This document shows, piece after piece, positions 21,601 through 32,796 of a DNA stretch of 64,000 nt. The stretch lies in NCBI GenBank assembly GCA_036362985.1, contig JAYGXS010000002.1:5299953-5363952 (forward strand), given 5' to 3'. Position 1 is the first letter of the stretch. Every line of letters begins with the position of its first letter. Source of the stretch: Ligula intestinalis. Its lineage: Eukaryota; Platyhelminthes; Cestoda; Diphyllobothriidea; Diphyllobothriidae. The translations under genes were made by a program, and so were the position numbers. Below the pieces are notes generated by a model that was not told the origin of the DNA, made no database searches, and saw nothing but the letters and a program-made list of their open reading frames with translations.

Positions 21601-22079
21601 GTTTAGTTCCAAAGCAGCTCAGTATTACGTAATTGTCTTTTAAGGGTAATATATTCTAAAGTAGTATCAGAAGGTGGCTGCGATGTACCTTGAAAAGACT
21701 TATAATGCTGCTGGTCACATATCACGCTGTCCAAAAAGCCTTTAACACTTTCAGGAGCAACAAATGCCTTGCAACTGCACGCCATTTTAAATTATGTCTG
21801 CAACTTAACATGCATTTGGGGATTCAAGTACACTGGGCGAACGCAATGCCAATTGGTAGTCAGGTATGCCAAGCACTTTTTGCATATTCACGATTTCAAT
21901 TTGTTGGTTTCACAAAAAAAGTAATTGTTAGCGTGCGCTTTGTTGGCATTTTGATGAAAGTATGTGCATTCATACCTTACTCAGTATCTGCATTTCAATG
22001 TATCCAGTGTTTTAATATCTACGCCGTTCCTTGATAGCCTACACGGTCATAATTTTATTTACCAAGATCTACCACTTAC

Positions 22080-22146
22080 CCACTGTTGTGTAAAAAGCTG
22101 TATTCCGAAAGATGCTGTTGCCACCGATGAGGCCTCTGCGAATTAC
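22080..22146 (-). CDS. SLC35F3/F4-like transporter, exon 5
   Basis: A 67-base minus-strand exon between acceptor CGAGATCAG (before 22146) and donor GTGG|GTAAGT (after 22080). It enters at phase 0 and leaves one base (G|GA, Gly), joining the preceding and following exons in frame. It encodes VIRRGLIGGNSIFRNTAFYT followed by TV. Spliced to exon 6 this gives a stretch that lines up without gaps with the V.FK...G.......F.S..G.FN pattern after the sixth helix of SLC35F proteins. The acceptor has a poor pyrimidine tract, so confidence is lower than for its neighbours; the phase and position are the main support. Confidence 0.55.
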
Positions 22147-22449
22147 CTGATCTCGGAAAGAAATAATGGCTGCACTAAGAAGGAAAGCTTCGAGGAGAGT
22201 GTGATTCGTAAGCAGTAAATTTGCAAAAATATGACGAAAAGGAAAGCAAATCAATCTCACCCACCACAATTAATCCATTTGACATGTTATCAGTGGACAG
22301 TCAACCTCAACATTTGGCTGCAATCCTACCAGATGCCTGCCTCAGTAAAAGCAGCATGCAATGGGATTTACTGGTCTTGGCCACAAATCAGGATCCATCG
22401 CAGCGATGGCGGATGACATTGTTGGGGGCGAGACTACAATAAGTTGCTT

Positions 22450-24090
22450 GAATTGTGCTTGACATGTGCCTACGGCCTCCCCTGATTGACTGCTCTTTGC
22501 CCTCACAATGGGAGGTTAATCAACTCTCTATGCTCGATGGTGCTTTTTTCTCTTGTGTGCACACTAAACATTGCCAATTCTTTTCTGAAAGTTGTTATTT
22601 TGTTAGCTAATGTTGGGGCATTTTATCATTAAAAGGTGGATATTTTTTGCCATTTTAAAATTCAACCGGGTATAGCACCACAGAAAGTGCAAATGATTTC
22701 CTGAAATTTGTTATTCAGTAAAATATTATGCCCTTGAAAAGAGCAGTGACATACACAAGACTGCTATTTACGACGAGCAAATGCATGTGGAAATTTAAAA
22801 TTTCTAATACACTCATTGGGCATTCTTTTATCTATTTCAATCCTTTTGCACTGACTCGCTTTCAAGAAATTTTTTAACAATTTATGCTGTTGGAACGCAA
22901 AGAAAAGTTTTTTTCATCTAAAAACAATCAATCAAGTTTAAAAAAAACTATCAGGAGGTTTAAGAATGAGAAAATGTTACAACAATGCAGCAGGTGGAGT
23001 CTTGGCCACAAAGAATTGTTGGCTAGAATAATGTAATTATATTCGTGGGAAAATAACTGAGTTCCCTTTAGAAAAAAGAAGCCTTCTGTCTAGGTTATCA
23101 TTTGAAGCAGAAATATACTCCTGACCCAGCGCTTTACAAGCAAATTATTTTGCTTACGCAGACAATTTACGTAGTAACAAGACCTTTCTATAATATCGAC
23201 TGAAATCAATATCTACTATAAAGGCGTTACCACTGAGGTGACATTTTATTGATTATTTTGCAGAAAGGTTGGTTGTTCTGGTTCAATACACCGAATATTT
23301 GAATTTTCTCAAACCGAACTTTTTTTTCTTGAGAACTTTAAAATTTGCACTGACCAATGTTCAAACAAAGTTGCTTTGGATACTTTGACTAGTGACCCCG
23401 TTAAATAAATTCTTTTACGATTTTGCTTGTTGAATCTGATGACCTTAAGTGATGGGGCTCTCCCGCTATCGAACTTTCCCGGAGATGAATAAAAAAATCT
23501 GTCATTTAGCCGATTAAATAACTCCAAACATCTTGTTATTGCATTAACTGCTATGGTAACTATTCATTTACCGGTTTAATTTGCCGCTTTTTAATTGAAG
23601 CTTAACTTATCGTCCATTTTCTTCCGCCAGACACGAGGTTTTTGCTATCGAAGCGAATTTAAGTAAGGAAAATATAAAAAGGGGGGAAAATCTATACGAA
23701 TGCTCACCAATTATCTTGCTTTTCAACATATTATGCAATAAACGTTAACAAAAAATCATGAGATTCTGAAAAACGTGTTAAGTGATTTTGGAATAAAGCA
23801 AATAAATAATAAAGAATGCCAACAATTGAGTCGTTTTCGTCGACTGTTTATACACGGACGCCATGCGTGCGGAACATTCGACCAAAATTATATGGGACAA
23901 ACCGGTTCTGTTGACAAGACGCTCATACTACCTTCTACGAAAAAAATTGCGATTCTTCCTTTTGTGTTCCATCTCAAAACAACAGCTGCTTTTGAGCATC
24001 AACCACTTCTGAATGATTAGTTTAGTTAATTAGTTTGACAACTGGTAATTATGAGCTTGAATCAGAAATGAGTCTCTCTTAAAATAACTC
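22450..24090. other. Intron sequence, nothing recognised
   Basis: AT-rich with short open frames. No TE protein, exon or structured repeat that I can support. Confidence 0.5.
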
Positions 24091-24092
24091 AC

Positions 24093-24209
24093 CGTAAAAA
24101 AAGCCTGGGTTACAACAGCAAATGTTGCAAGGACCTTTGATGCAAATAATTTCTGGTCGAGGTAGATAAGAAGGATGGTGCCACAGCTCGAAATCACGAA
24201 TGCGACTAT
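24093..24209 (-). CDS. SLC35F3/F4-like transporter, exon 4
   Basis: A 117-base minus-strand exon with acceptor TTTTTACAG before 24209 and donor TACG|GTGAGT after 24093, both strong. Phase 0 at both ends. It encodes IVAFVISSCGTILLIYLDQK and LFASKVLATFAVVTQAFFT, two hydrophobic segments. Directly after the previous exon's W(I)I.L...F.ASR this recreates the SLC35F pattern RIVA.....G.......D......V......V....A.Y, including the D after the helix. One other frame is also open but not membrane-like. Confidence 0.75.
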
Positions 24210-24249
24210 CTGTAAAAACGGCAAAAATATTAAAAGATTTTCTTTATAT

Positions 24250-26000
24250 GAATAAAAAGAAAACTAACGCAATTCTGAGACGCTTTTTGTTTAAGTTTTG
24301 CATTTAAACATAAAAAATTAAAAAAGATCCCAGAAAACACATCCGAATTCATGCCATATGGCCTTTTCTGCTTTGCTGGAAGATAAGTTCGAATTTAGTT
24401 CCTCTTAAATTATTTTTATGTTGAGGAAAATAGCATTAGGTTGTAAACATTTGCACAAATAAAGAAAAGTCTAGTATATTTGCAGGAATGTTATCATCTA
24501 AATGCCTAGATCGTGTTTCGCCGACAAGTGTGGTTCATTGGTGGGTCAGCCAGAAATTTTCTGTGCTTTCTAGTACATCTCCAATTTTAAAATTTAGCTC
24601 TTTCTGTCGTCAGAATTTTTATCGCTAATTTGGAATAAATTTGTTCAAACTTAAATGTGTAGGCGTATAAGTAAATTAAATATGAATATCTGGGCTGACT
24701 TTCATCAGCTACAATGTCATAACCACAATATGTTCATTAAACTGCCATATGGCAACTAGTAGTATAAAATGTAGTAACAGGATACACCGAATCGAAACCT
24801 TTGCAGCTGTGTCCTATAGCGGCGGAATGTCGGCAAAACACTGAGCTTTGTTTTTGGCTAGTTCATTTCCTAAGAACATAGTTGGCATGTAGCCTTAATG
24901 TAAACCACCAGCTGTCCATCGGCAATTAAGTGAATGGCACTCATTTATTCTGCTGTGGCTGATAAACCACAGCCAAAATACTCGGTAGGGATTCCTTGTG
25001 ATGCCACCTGGAGAGCGTGCGAAGCGCGCTTCTTAGGCTCATGGGCACCTGATTTTAGGGGATAGGATGGGCGGGGAATATCAGATAACAAATTAGATCA
25101 CAATGTTCCTGTAAAATAAAAAAAGTAACGACGACAAGTTGAGTCGCCTACTCAAAAATCAGATGGAGACACTGAAAGAGGCTTACTATCATCACTATCC
25201 CCCGTCCAACCAATGGCGAACGTGTGTATGTCTGGGGAGTGTGCCCTAACCACGGGCGAGTACATCGAGGTACATTTTATAGTGGTACCTCCAACACCAA
25301 CTAGAAAAAAAGTTAACGCAATACGAAAGTGGGAAGACTGTGTAAATCACACTACTTCAATTATGACTTAAAAGCTAATATTGCTGAGTATACTACCTTA
25401 AGCGGTTATGGTATATGGTGACCTTCGGAGGACCACTCTTCAGTTCAATGTCATGATAAAATCCCTGCTGTAACGGCGGATGGCGTATATAAGACTGTAA
25501 GATATTGGATAATTCAACCTACTTAGAGCATTTAAGTAGGTGGCTATACTTTATAAGGACCTTTTGAAGATCTTACTTGAGAACCTTACCAAATATTCTT
25601 ATGAACTTTCGATCCGCGGCTGTTAAAGTAATTTCTAAGTGACTTCCACCAAGTTTCTCAATTTATTTTTGAATAAAATGAAACAAGAGCAAAGCCTTGT
25701 CCTTTAGAAGCAGTGATCGATAAGGTGCCGTTTTTAGCCGATGAACGCAAAGCTTTGCAGTGCTCATTGAAAGCATCCATCTGGTCACTTCGGTTACTAA
25801 GTGAGCGACTAAAAATTCAGACATGAACGTCAAAATACAAGCATGTGAATGCTTACTTGGTAGTATGACATCCTGCTGTCAATCAGTGGTAGGATGGCCT
25901 AACATCTCGTCTAAATACTGCTGATCAGAAACTTGTCCGTGTTTAACTCTCAATTCCTCCTCAATTCAGTTCCAGGTAACTTTGTGAAGTAAAGACGCTA
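24250..26000. other. Intron sequence, mostly unrecognised
   Basis: The only structure I note is a short hairpin (CTGTGG/CCACAG, about 24952-24973). No protein domain. A GC-richer patch at 24930-25080 may be repeat-derived. Confidence 0.4.
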
Positions 26001-26002
26001 TC

Positions 26003-26100
26003 GCTGGCACAAAATGGTTATTCGCCTGACGTTTCTACCTTCTTCGCGAATAAAAGTCTTGCTCCAGATCTATTCCTGGGACTCGCATATAAGCTTGTAT
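26003..26100 (+). repeat. Degraded hammerhead-type end
   Basis: TTCGCCTGACGTTTCTACC, CGAATAAAAGTCTTGCTCCAG and CCTGGGACTCGCAT resemble the sequence after the hammerhead-like motif at 36882-36970 (CGTCAGGCGAATAAAAGTAT, TCCTGGGAATCGCAT). The core itself is rearranged. Confidence 0.35.
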
Positions 26101-26559
26101 GGTCTACTAGGTGTTCGCAAACAGGCTCCGGTTCAAGAGTTCAGCGGAATTTGTTACGATGCCCTCCTCAGCAGACCTGTTAGATAGCAGGAGTTGGTAA
26201 ATTTTAACTACTGAAAATCGTTTGAGTAGCAAAGGCTCGGCACCTATGGAGAGCGATTCTAGAACCACGTTTGGAATCTGTTCAGTACCTTCCAATGACT
26301 TTCCATACTCATTTCTTCGCACCACATTTCCAAAAAGAATAGGAAGATGTTTTTCTGTAGAGGTAAATTATGTGGGAAATACTAATGTTCTTTAACACGG
26401 GAAGAGATGGATACCCTTCTTGACATACATAGAACAAAGCGACACGCACTACAAGCCTACGCTTTCTTATTCACCTTGTGCTACCGAAAGAGGGGGTGAA
26501 AGACCGAATATCCAGTTGCGACGGTTTTTTGTCTCGGTAGGCTCTGGGCACGTGAGCCT

Positions 26560-27125
26560 ATCTAGCTTGAACAGCAACACCTTTATGAACTCTTCCAAGC
26601 CAATGGATAACCGATGTCATTTATCAAACGCAGCAGGCGCCGAGTGAACAGACGATGGCCGATGCAACAACAACCTGACGTCTGGAAGGCCAATCCCTAC
26701 ATAAAAGGAATCTCTGAAGCAGTCTCACGACTGTTACAACCCGCTGGAGTGGGCATAGCCCATCGACCTAAGGCAACAATACGCAGGCGTGTGATGCAAC
26801 CCAAAGACAGACTGCTCACTACCGAAACCTCTGCAGTTGTCTACAAGATACGTTGCAATGACGGAGACTGTAATTATGTGGGAGAAACAAGCCGAAAATT
26901 GCAGACCCGCCTACGCGAACACAAACGGGTGGCTCAGCAACTAGATCCTAACTCGCAGCTTGCAGCACACATTGGAGAAACTGGCCACAACTTCGACATT
27001 CAAGGAGCAACTATCATAGGCCGAGGAAACTCAAAACCGAAAGGTTGACACTTGAGGCATGGTACTCAGATGCCAACTCCGTCAACAGGCATCTAGACCT
27101 CCTAACGGCCTACAAAGTTTTTTCG
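26560..27125 (+). pseudogene. PLE GIY-YIG endonuclease, best preserved copy
   Basis: Open plus-strand frame 26614-27048 with ancestral sequence running in from about 26560 in another frame (LFQANGYP). Blocks: SFIKRSRRRVNRRW, ISEAVSRLLQPAGVGIAHRP, IRRRVMQPKDRLLTTETSA, then the endonuclease VVYKIRCNDGDCNYVGETSR and KLQTRLREHKRVAQQLDPNS, LAAHIGETGHNFDI, ATIIGRGN. The GIY-YIG signature (VYKI...NYVG), Arg and His/Glu positions and the Cys pair are all present. A one-base frameshift at about 27046 moves the tail (LTLEAWYSDANSVNRHLDL) into another frame. A hammerhead-like motif follows at 27432. No RT is attached. Confidence 0.8.
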
Positions 27126-27431
27126 CCATTATGTTAGTGAAGGACGCAACAAGACCACGCCTTACGTCAGATTTGAAAACGAACAGGAACCCGCTAAATA
27201 CCGGCCAGAAGAGGAGGCAGGATCACCGGGACCCTCTACCCTGGGGACAAGGCGTTACGCTAATTACTGCTCATGACCCCGAACGACAGCCGTCTTCACT
27301 GACCGTTAATTAGCGTTTACCAACCCCGACCTCCATCCTCCTGGTTTATGTGTCTTTTCCCTTGACGACCGCTGACAGTTGATTGGCCTTTGGCCACTAT
27401 AATTACCCTCCTTTTGGTTGCTGCTTCTTAT

Positions 27432-27480
27432 CTCTGAAGATGAACTCCTGTAAGGGTCCGAAAGCTAAGGACAATAAAAA
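27432..27480 (+). ncRNA. Hammerhead-like motif of PLE
   Basis: CTGAAGA, hairpin GAACTCC/GGGTCC, GAAAGCTAAGGACAATAAAA. It lies 310 bases after the PLE endonuclease tail at 26560-27125. The core bases are intact. Confidence 0.6.
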
Positions 27481-28109
27481 AATTGATCCGGTGCTCGAAA
27501 AATCTTCTGCCTTATCTAGCTTGTGACGTCTTAATTCGGCGATGCACTATAGTTGCCCAATATTTCCGATCAACTCTGGTATCAACCATCGCAGCACATA
27601 TTTTAAGCCTCTGGTATAGATAAAAATAATGCGCTGAGGAAATATAACACCCAGATCTTGTACATCAGTCTACTTTTGCTGGGGTCAGTTGAGATATGCG
27701 GAGCAAACATGATTAGCATGTGGGCAAACGGACATCTAATCATAGGCGCAGCTTGGAGGCGTACGTTGGGCTTATTCTGTGAAAAACGGTTGAAGATTGT
27801 TTTTCCGAGAAATGGGTCAGCACACTTCTTGTCTGCCGGGATTAGACCAGAGACAAAAATGGTCTTCCGGCATCAGAGGAATACTTTCAAGAAGGTGAGG
27901 GGGGGGGGTGATAAGCAAAACTGAGACCGAGACTGATATTTTGGTTTTCTGACATTTCGGTACGGATAAGCGCATGCGCAGTCTCAGATGAGGAGAATAA
28001 ATAAACCAGCTTAGTCCTACACTGTGCAAAATAGCACGTGTTAACTATCCTACTAAAATATTTTACGATTTATTTTATTAGAAAAGAGAGTAGAAGTTCT
28101 TTAGAAACA

Positions 28110-28500
28110 AAATTTAGAATTGAGGCAAATGTTCACATCCCAGGTATGTGCAAAGACAGAGAATAAGAAGATGTTTCCATCGTCGGAATCGTCTGCGTTT
28201 TCCAGCCATCGTCAGGGATAAAAGTTTCAACGAAAAGCGAGGAACGATGTTAGGGGCAGGGACTAACCAACCGTTATAGCGGAGGGGAGAAAGGCGCCAA
28301 TCAACAACCAGTACCTCAGTTTGGCGATGTATGCCGGCCCCAGATCGATAAATCGATAAATTGAGTTCAGTTCCAAATCCCGGCTTCAATCAATTATCGG
28401 CCTGTCTTGTTGCCGACGTGGCAATTATGTTTGCACCTGCGAAGTGATAGTGTTTACTGATCTCGTAGGTGTGGCCAGCCATTTGTGTCAATGCATCCAT
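28110..28500 (-). pseudogene. PLE endonuclease tail, minus strand (head-to-head member)
   Basis: Minus-strand 28480-28320 reads AGHTYEISKHYHFAGANIIA and, after a frameshift, LNLSIYRSGAGIHRQTEV, the shifted frame of the FIDLAP..R block. A degraded hammerhead-like core (CTGACGATGGCTGG...GGAAACATC) follows near 28215-28170, then CATACCTGGGATGTGAACA, shared with the sequence after the motif at 8286. It starts where the plus-strand copy at 28540 starts, so the two are back to back. Confidence 0.6.
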
Positions 28501-28539
28501 CCGTCTGATAGCAAGCTTATGTTCGTGCATGCGCAAAAC

Positions 28540-28920
28540 AAGCGTGCGTTCCAACACAACATGCAAAGCCGGGTCATGTGAATCAAGGACCGATTAAATC
28601 GTAGTGAGCAGTCGGGCGTTGTGTATCACATACCACGTCTAAACTGTCCCAGGAATTACGCAGAACAGACTGGACGCATGCTTGCTTCGCGCAAACACGA
28701 ACAAAGGCTGGTTTTAAGACGGGGTAGCATATTATCGCAAGTGACTGACCATGCCTACGAGACCCGTCACTATGGAGCACCGTCCGCCGTTGCACAGCAG
28801 CGACTACGTTATAGGCAGGATATAATTGCGGTAAGGCGAGCACTGAACACTCCACTACCACTGATAATATCCCCGATCTCAACCAACAGGACGAAGGGCC
28901 CTTGACTGAATGGTTTAGGC
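28540..28920 (+). pseudogene. PLE GIY-YIG endonuclease, plus strand (head-to-head member)
   Basis: Plus strand: MQSRVM, stop, IKDRLNRSEQSGVVYHIPRL, NCPRNYAEQTGRMLASRKHE and QRLVLRRGSILSQVTDHAYE, then TRHYG. It is of the same family as 7830-8050 (VVY.IPCLNC..NYTGQTGRML.....H). YTGQ has become YAEQ, losing the conserved Gly, and IPC has become IPR, so the endonuclease is inactivated. Truncated before its tail. Confidence 0.7.
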
Positions 28921-29589
28921 GTTGGATTTTTAAACAACGCTGCGTGTTTTAACAAGAAGAAAGGCCGCGTTCTCAACTTTCATCTCAGAATGACCTCATT
29001 CTAACTTTTTAAGGCAACGGCAGTCCTCCAAATGCAAAAACGTGCAACAGGCTGTGTCCAATAAAAAAACATCCAGGATCGTTTTCAGAAGACACGCGCA
29101 TGGGTCGTCCAATGTAAGCTGGCTGATTTGCTTCTTTGGACATTGCGCACGCAATTTATAGATATAGTAAAACAACAGTATTCAAGACTTTGGCTAATAT
29201 TTTGCTTCAATTTTCTGCGAGACCGAAGTTTAGAGATCAGCAGTTTTGGACTTTTTATGGAAATTCTCAAATAAAGAGTAGCGGTTTGCTTCGTTTGAAT
29301 TTTCAAATGCCTTTCTTAAATAATGCCTATCAGGCGGGTTACATTACTGAAGAAGATAATAATGACTAGAATGGTCTTAGCTGGCCTCAGCCAGACATAT
29401 TGAAGTCCGCTTTTTTGTACCTCCCGAGGTTCCAACATTTTATCTAATCAACCACGCGCACGTTCTTCTGTCAGTATGGATTAAGTACATTAGCGACAGT
29501 AGAGAGGCACTAGTCGATCACATAACGGGAAATGCTCGTCCCGCTGAATCCTGGGACACACATTCGAGCCCATACCGTTATCACAAGAC

Positions 29590-29745
29590 AGCTAGGCAAA
29601 ATAACTTTCCAAAATCTGACGCTGGACTTCCAACCAGCGGGTCACACGTTTGAGCCTCGGCGTTTGCAACACCCAATGTTGGGTATGGCTGGTGGAGTAC
29701 GGGAAGTAAGCCAGAAATGGCCCATTTCAGTGCCTCTTGCCGCTC
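29590..29745 (+). repeat. tRNA-related SINE-like repeat
   Basis: Contains CACACGTTTGAGCCTCGGCG (B-box-like GTTTGAGCCTC) followed by GTTGGGTATGGCTGGTGGAG and AAGCCAGAAATGGCCCATTT. These are the same ordered blocks as in the 56-61.5 kb cluster. Confidence 0.5.
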
Positions 29746-30877
29746 GAGAGATGTTGGCGGAGGTCGAATGTGAGTGCCAACGGACAACCGGACGTAACGC
29801 GATCGCTCAGCGCACCTCTACCACACAATTGCAGTCAGTGTCTTTGGAGCAGTATAAAGGCTGGTTGGTGGCGACTAGGAGGAGTAATTATCTGCGCGCG
29901 GAAGACCTGGTCTTCGACCATGGAAACCGCAGAGTCGGTATGGGCATTTTCTGTACGCACAATACCGGTTAGCACAATTTGAGAGAGACCGCCATTGTCG
30001 TAGTTAAAAAAGCCTGGTCCAGTACCGGAAGGAACCTCGTAAATCAACCCGAAGACGTCTCTAGCATCTATGTGTTGTTTGTCTGAGAAATGTTTGTTGT
30101 CTGAGTGGTGGTTTGTGTCTTCAAGGAGAGAACAGGTAACCTTCTTTATCTGACCTTCTGATACTTCTCGGAGGACAATAACCACAATTTTGATTCTCTC
30201 TCCTTTTCTTCTTACCACATAACTTTTCTTTTTGCAAAAGAAATATAAATGAGAACCCGCGTGGTTTGAATTTTTGAGCAAAACCAAGGTGATTAAATTT
30301 CAAGTTCTACACCAAAAGATACCGTCTTTGGACAAAAAATTGATCAAAAAACACTTTGTTTGTAACAATCCTCCGTCCAATTTCCTTCGATATTCCCACT
30401 GCTCGACGAGGAAATTTTCTCCAAATCGGGCATCTCGCTGGAAACATTGACTCGGCCTACATAGCCTACTTGTCCCGATCAATCTTGTCAGGGTTCTAAG
30501 GAGTATCCACGTACACGCTGAGTCGTTACATTTATATACTGCTGTGTATAATTACTAGAAGATTTTAATTATCTTATTGTAGACCACCATATCGTTTGTT
30601 ATCTTGCTATTTTCAACCCAAATTAGTTCCAGTTGCCAAATATTAGACTTTCACTATCTCTTTGTTTAATTGCTAGAAGACTTTATTGATATAACTGAAG
30701 GTCATCCTATCGTTTGTTATCTTCCTTGCTCTACGATAGCTCCTAGTAGTATCTATAAGAGTACATTATCTCGGTTGCTGCTACGTCTAGTCTGACCAAC
30801 GCCGCAATAGTTTCTATGTGTAACCTTTTAGCCTAAACTTATAGCATGCGAAACGTAGAAGTTGACGAATCAACTGT

Positions 30878-31205
30878 CCTGGGTTGAACAAAAAGTCCTT
30901 TAGAGAGCGGGCGTCGATCCCACAACCTGCGACTTAGGGAGCGAACGTCTAAGCCGCTCGGCCACTACAACCCAGCGAGTTACAGAAAGTTTAGTGCATT
31001 GACAGGGTTGACACGATAAATTCCGCCAGCGACCCGACTATCCTGGGTGGAAGAAACGTCCTTTCCGGAGTCGACGTCAATCCTCCAACCTACGACTTAA
31101 GGAGCGAGCGTCCATGCCGCTCGGCCAGTGCCACCGAGCTACGCGAGTTACAGAAAGTTAAGTGCATTGACAGGATTGACAGGATAAATAACGCCAACGA
31201 ACTAT
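30878..31205 (-). repeat. Two tandem ~164-base units with tRNA-like sequence
   Basis: Units 30878-31041 and 31042-31205 repeat the order CCTGGGT..AA, a GTC.ATCC.ACAACCTGCGACTT-like block, GGAGCGA.CGTC.A.GCCGCTCGGCCA, GCGAGTTACAGAAAGT and GCATTGACAGG.TTGACA. On the minus strand each contains TGGCCGAGCGGC, an A-box of leucine/serine-tRNA type, and a T-arm-like GTGGGATCGACGCCCGC. They lie directly 5' of the CR1-like LINE. The acceptor stem does not close, so I do not call a tRNA gene. Confidence 0.6.
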
Positions 31206-32780
31206 TCGACCAAAATGTGCAGTACAATAAACAGTGTGATATAAGAGACAAAGGTGTAAACCCTACGGCCACGATGACCATCTCGCAGAAGTCACAGAAA
31301 GGTAACAACAGTGACACTGATGACACGCATTGCCCGAAGGCATACGAACATTGCAAACATTGCTCAAGAATATCAAAGCTGGAGTCACGCATGTATTTAC
31401 TAGGAAATGCTATCACATGTTTTCTCAAGCATGGCAAATAAAATCCACTACATAAAACCAGTTGAAATCAGCAGCTAGAATCCGCATTGACGGAACTAGC
31501 AACCAGGCACCAGACAACCAGTCCAAGCGCGACTTAAACAGAAAAGAAGCAAACCCAAACAAGCCGAAATCTACTGTCCCAGGAAAGCTCCGGTCCTGGG
31601 ATCGTCAAAACGGCCAGGAGAAGAGGGATGCGTCTACCTGACCAACCAGTCTCACCCTCTTCACAGGTCAACAGGAGTAAAATCGCACGAAAGGGGACTG
31701 GCGAAGAGCTGAGCGAAGCAGTAGAGTCAGCGTTTGCACCGAGGCAGCTGCGGTCCGATGCACACAACGCAATTAAAATGAAGGATACCACAGACAAACA
31801 TACAAGGCTGCCCATACTTACACTTAAGGCCGCAACAGTTGACCAAGCAGGCACAGCTGAGACGAGTTTGAACACTCTCGCCGCAGTCAAATAGAAGCGG
31901 TTGGTTTACCACGTAAAGTGCAGGCTGCAGCAAAAAAATATGCAAGGGAGCCCATACTTACAGTTAAGGTCCCCACAAATGACCAACCAGCCACAGCTGA
32001 GGCAAGTTTAAACAATCTTGCTGCAGTCAAAAAAAAGCAAAAATTGCAAACATAGACTCCGGTCGCACACAGGACGGTCAGAATAGCAGCGCAAGAGTTA
32101 TGAACCAGAAAGTGGGTGACAGTGTCGCAGGCCCGAGCTCGAGGCCCACAGTCGAAAACGAGGCTAGTACAGCCTCCATAGACTCCGATCGCACACAGAA
32201 CGGTCAAAATAGCAGCACCAGAGGTATTAACCAGAAAGTAAGCGACAGTGTCGTAGGCATGAAGTATGTCGCTAAGAGAGAATCAAGCATCGTAATTCAG
32301 AGATTAACTGAATCAACCGCAGCCACTCCCATGGACTGGCAATATTCAGACATTCAGCTCTTCCATGCACTTATGAGCAAAATGCGCAGACCCAATGTAT
32401 CAATTGAGTTTGATTAGGCCTTCCGCCTCGGAAAATGGCCAGAGAGTCCAACTGGATCAATGCGGCCCAGACCTCTGAAAGTGGTCATGACCAGCAGTCG
32501 AGAGGCCAAGCTTATTCTGGCTAAGCGTTTTAGAATAAAAGACTCCGACCCGGGTGATTTTTTCAGCAGGATTTTTCAACTGCAGAGCGGAACGAACGTC
32601 AAAAATTTGTTGCAAAAATGAAGGAGCAAACCTGGGGAACAAAACTGGGTTATTAACAACAACCAAGTAATTAAACGTCCATTTTTCTCACCTTGACAGG
32701 TCCGTTTCCGATAAGCACGCAGTCGACCCAGTAGGGGGAGGGTTGAGCCCAAACGTAACAACTACCCGAACAAGCCGATA
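31206..32780 (+). pseudogene. CR1-like LINE ORF1 region (broken)
   Basis: An open frame at 31217-31441 has a Cys/His cluster (HCPKAYEHCKHC) and RISKLESRMYLLGNAI. At 31628-31894 a frame with a Ser/Thr/Lys-rich segment ends in TLAAVK, and a second version of that segment (ending NLAAVK) follows 140 bases later in a shifted frame. Two copies of a 126-base unit follow at 32052 and 32178. A further conserved block, ESTAATPMDWQYSDIQLFHA and, after a stop, AFRLGKWPESPTG, PRPLKVVMTSSREAKLILAK, corresponds to the C-terminal part of ORF1 in flatworm CR1-like elements. ORF1 proteins of this class bind nucleic acid; this copy has stops and frameshifts. Confidence 0.6.
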
Positions 32781-32796
32781 AAAGAAACTAAAGCGC

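Noticed and set aside
29835..30287. 150-codon minus-strand open frame
   Set aside because: No domain, basic low-complexity middle (KKKSYVVRRKGERIK), overlaps repeat-like sequence on the other strand; probably chance.
30905..31135. tRNA-Leu/Ser gene on the minus strand
   Set aside because: A-box and T-arm resemble one, but the acceptor stem does not pair and no anticodon arm closes.
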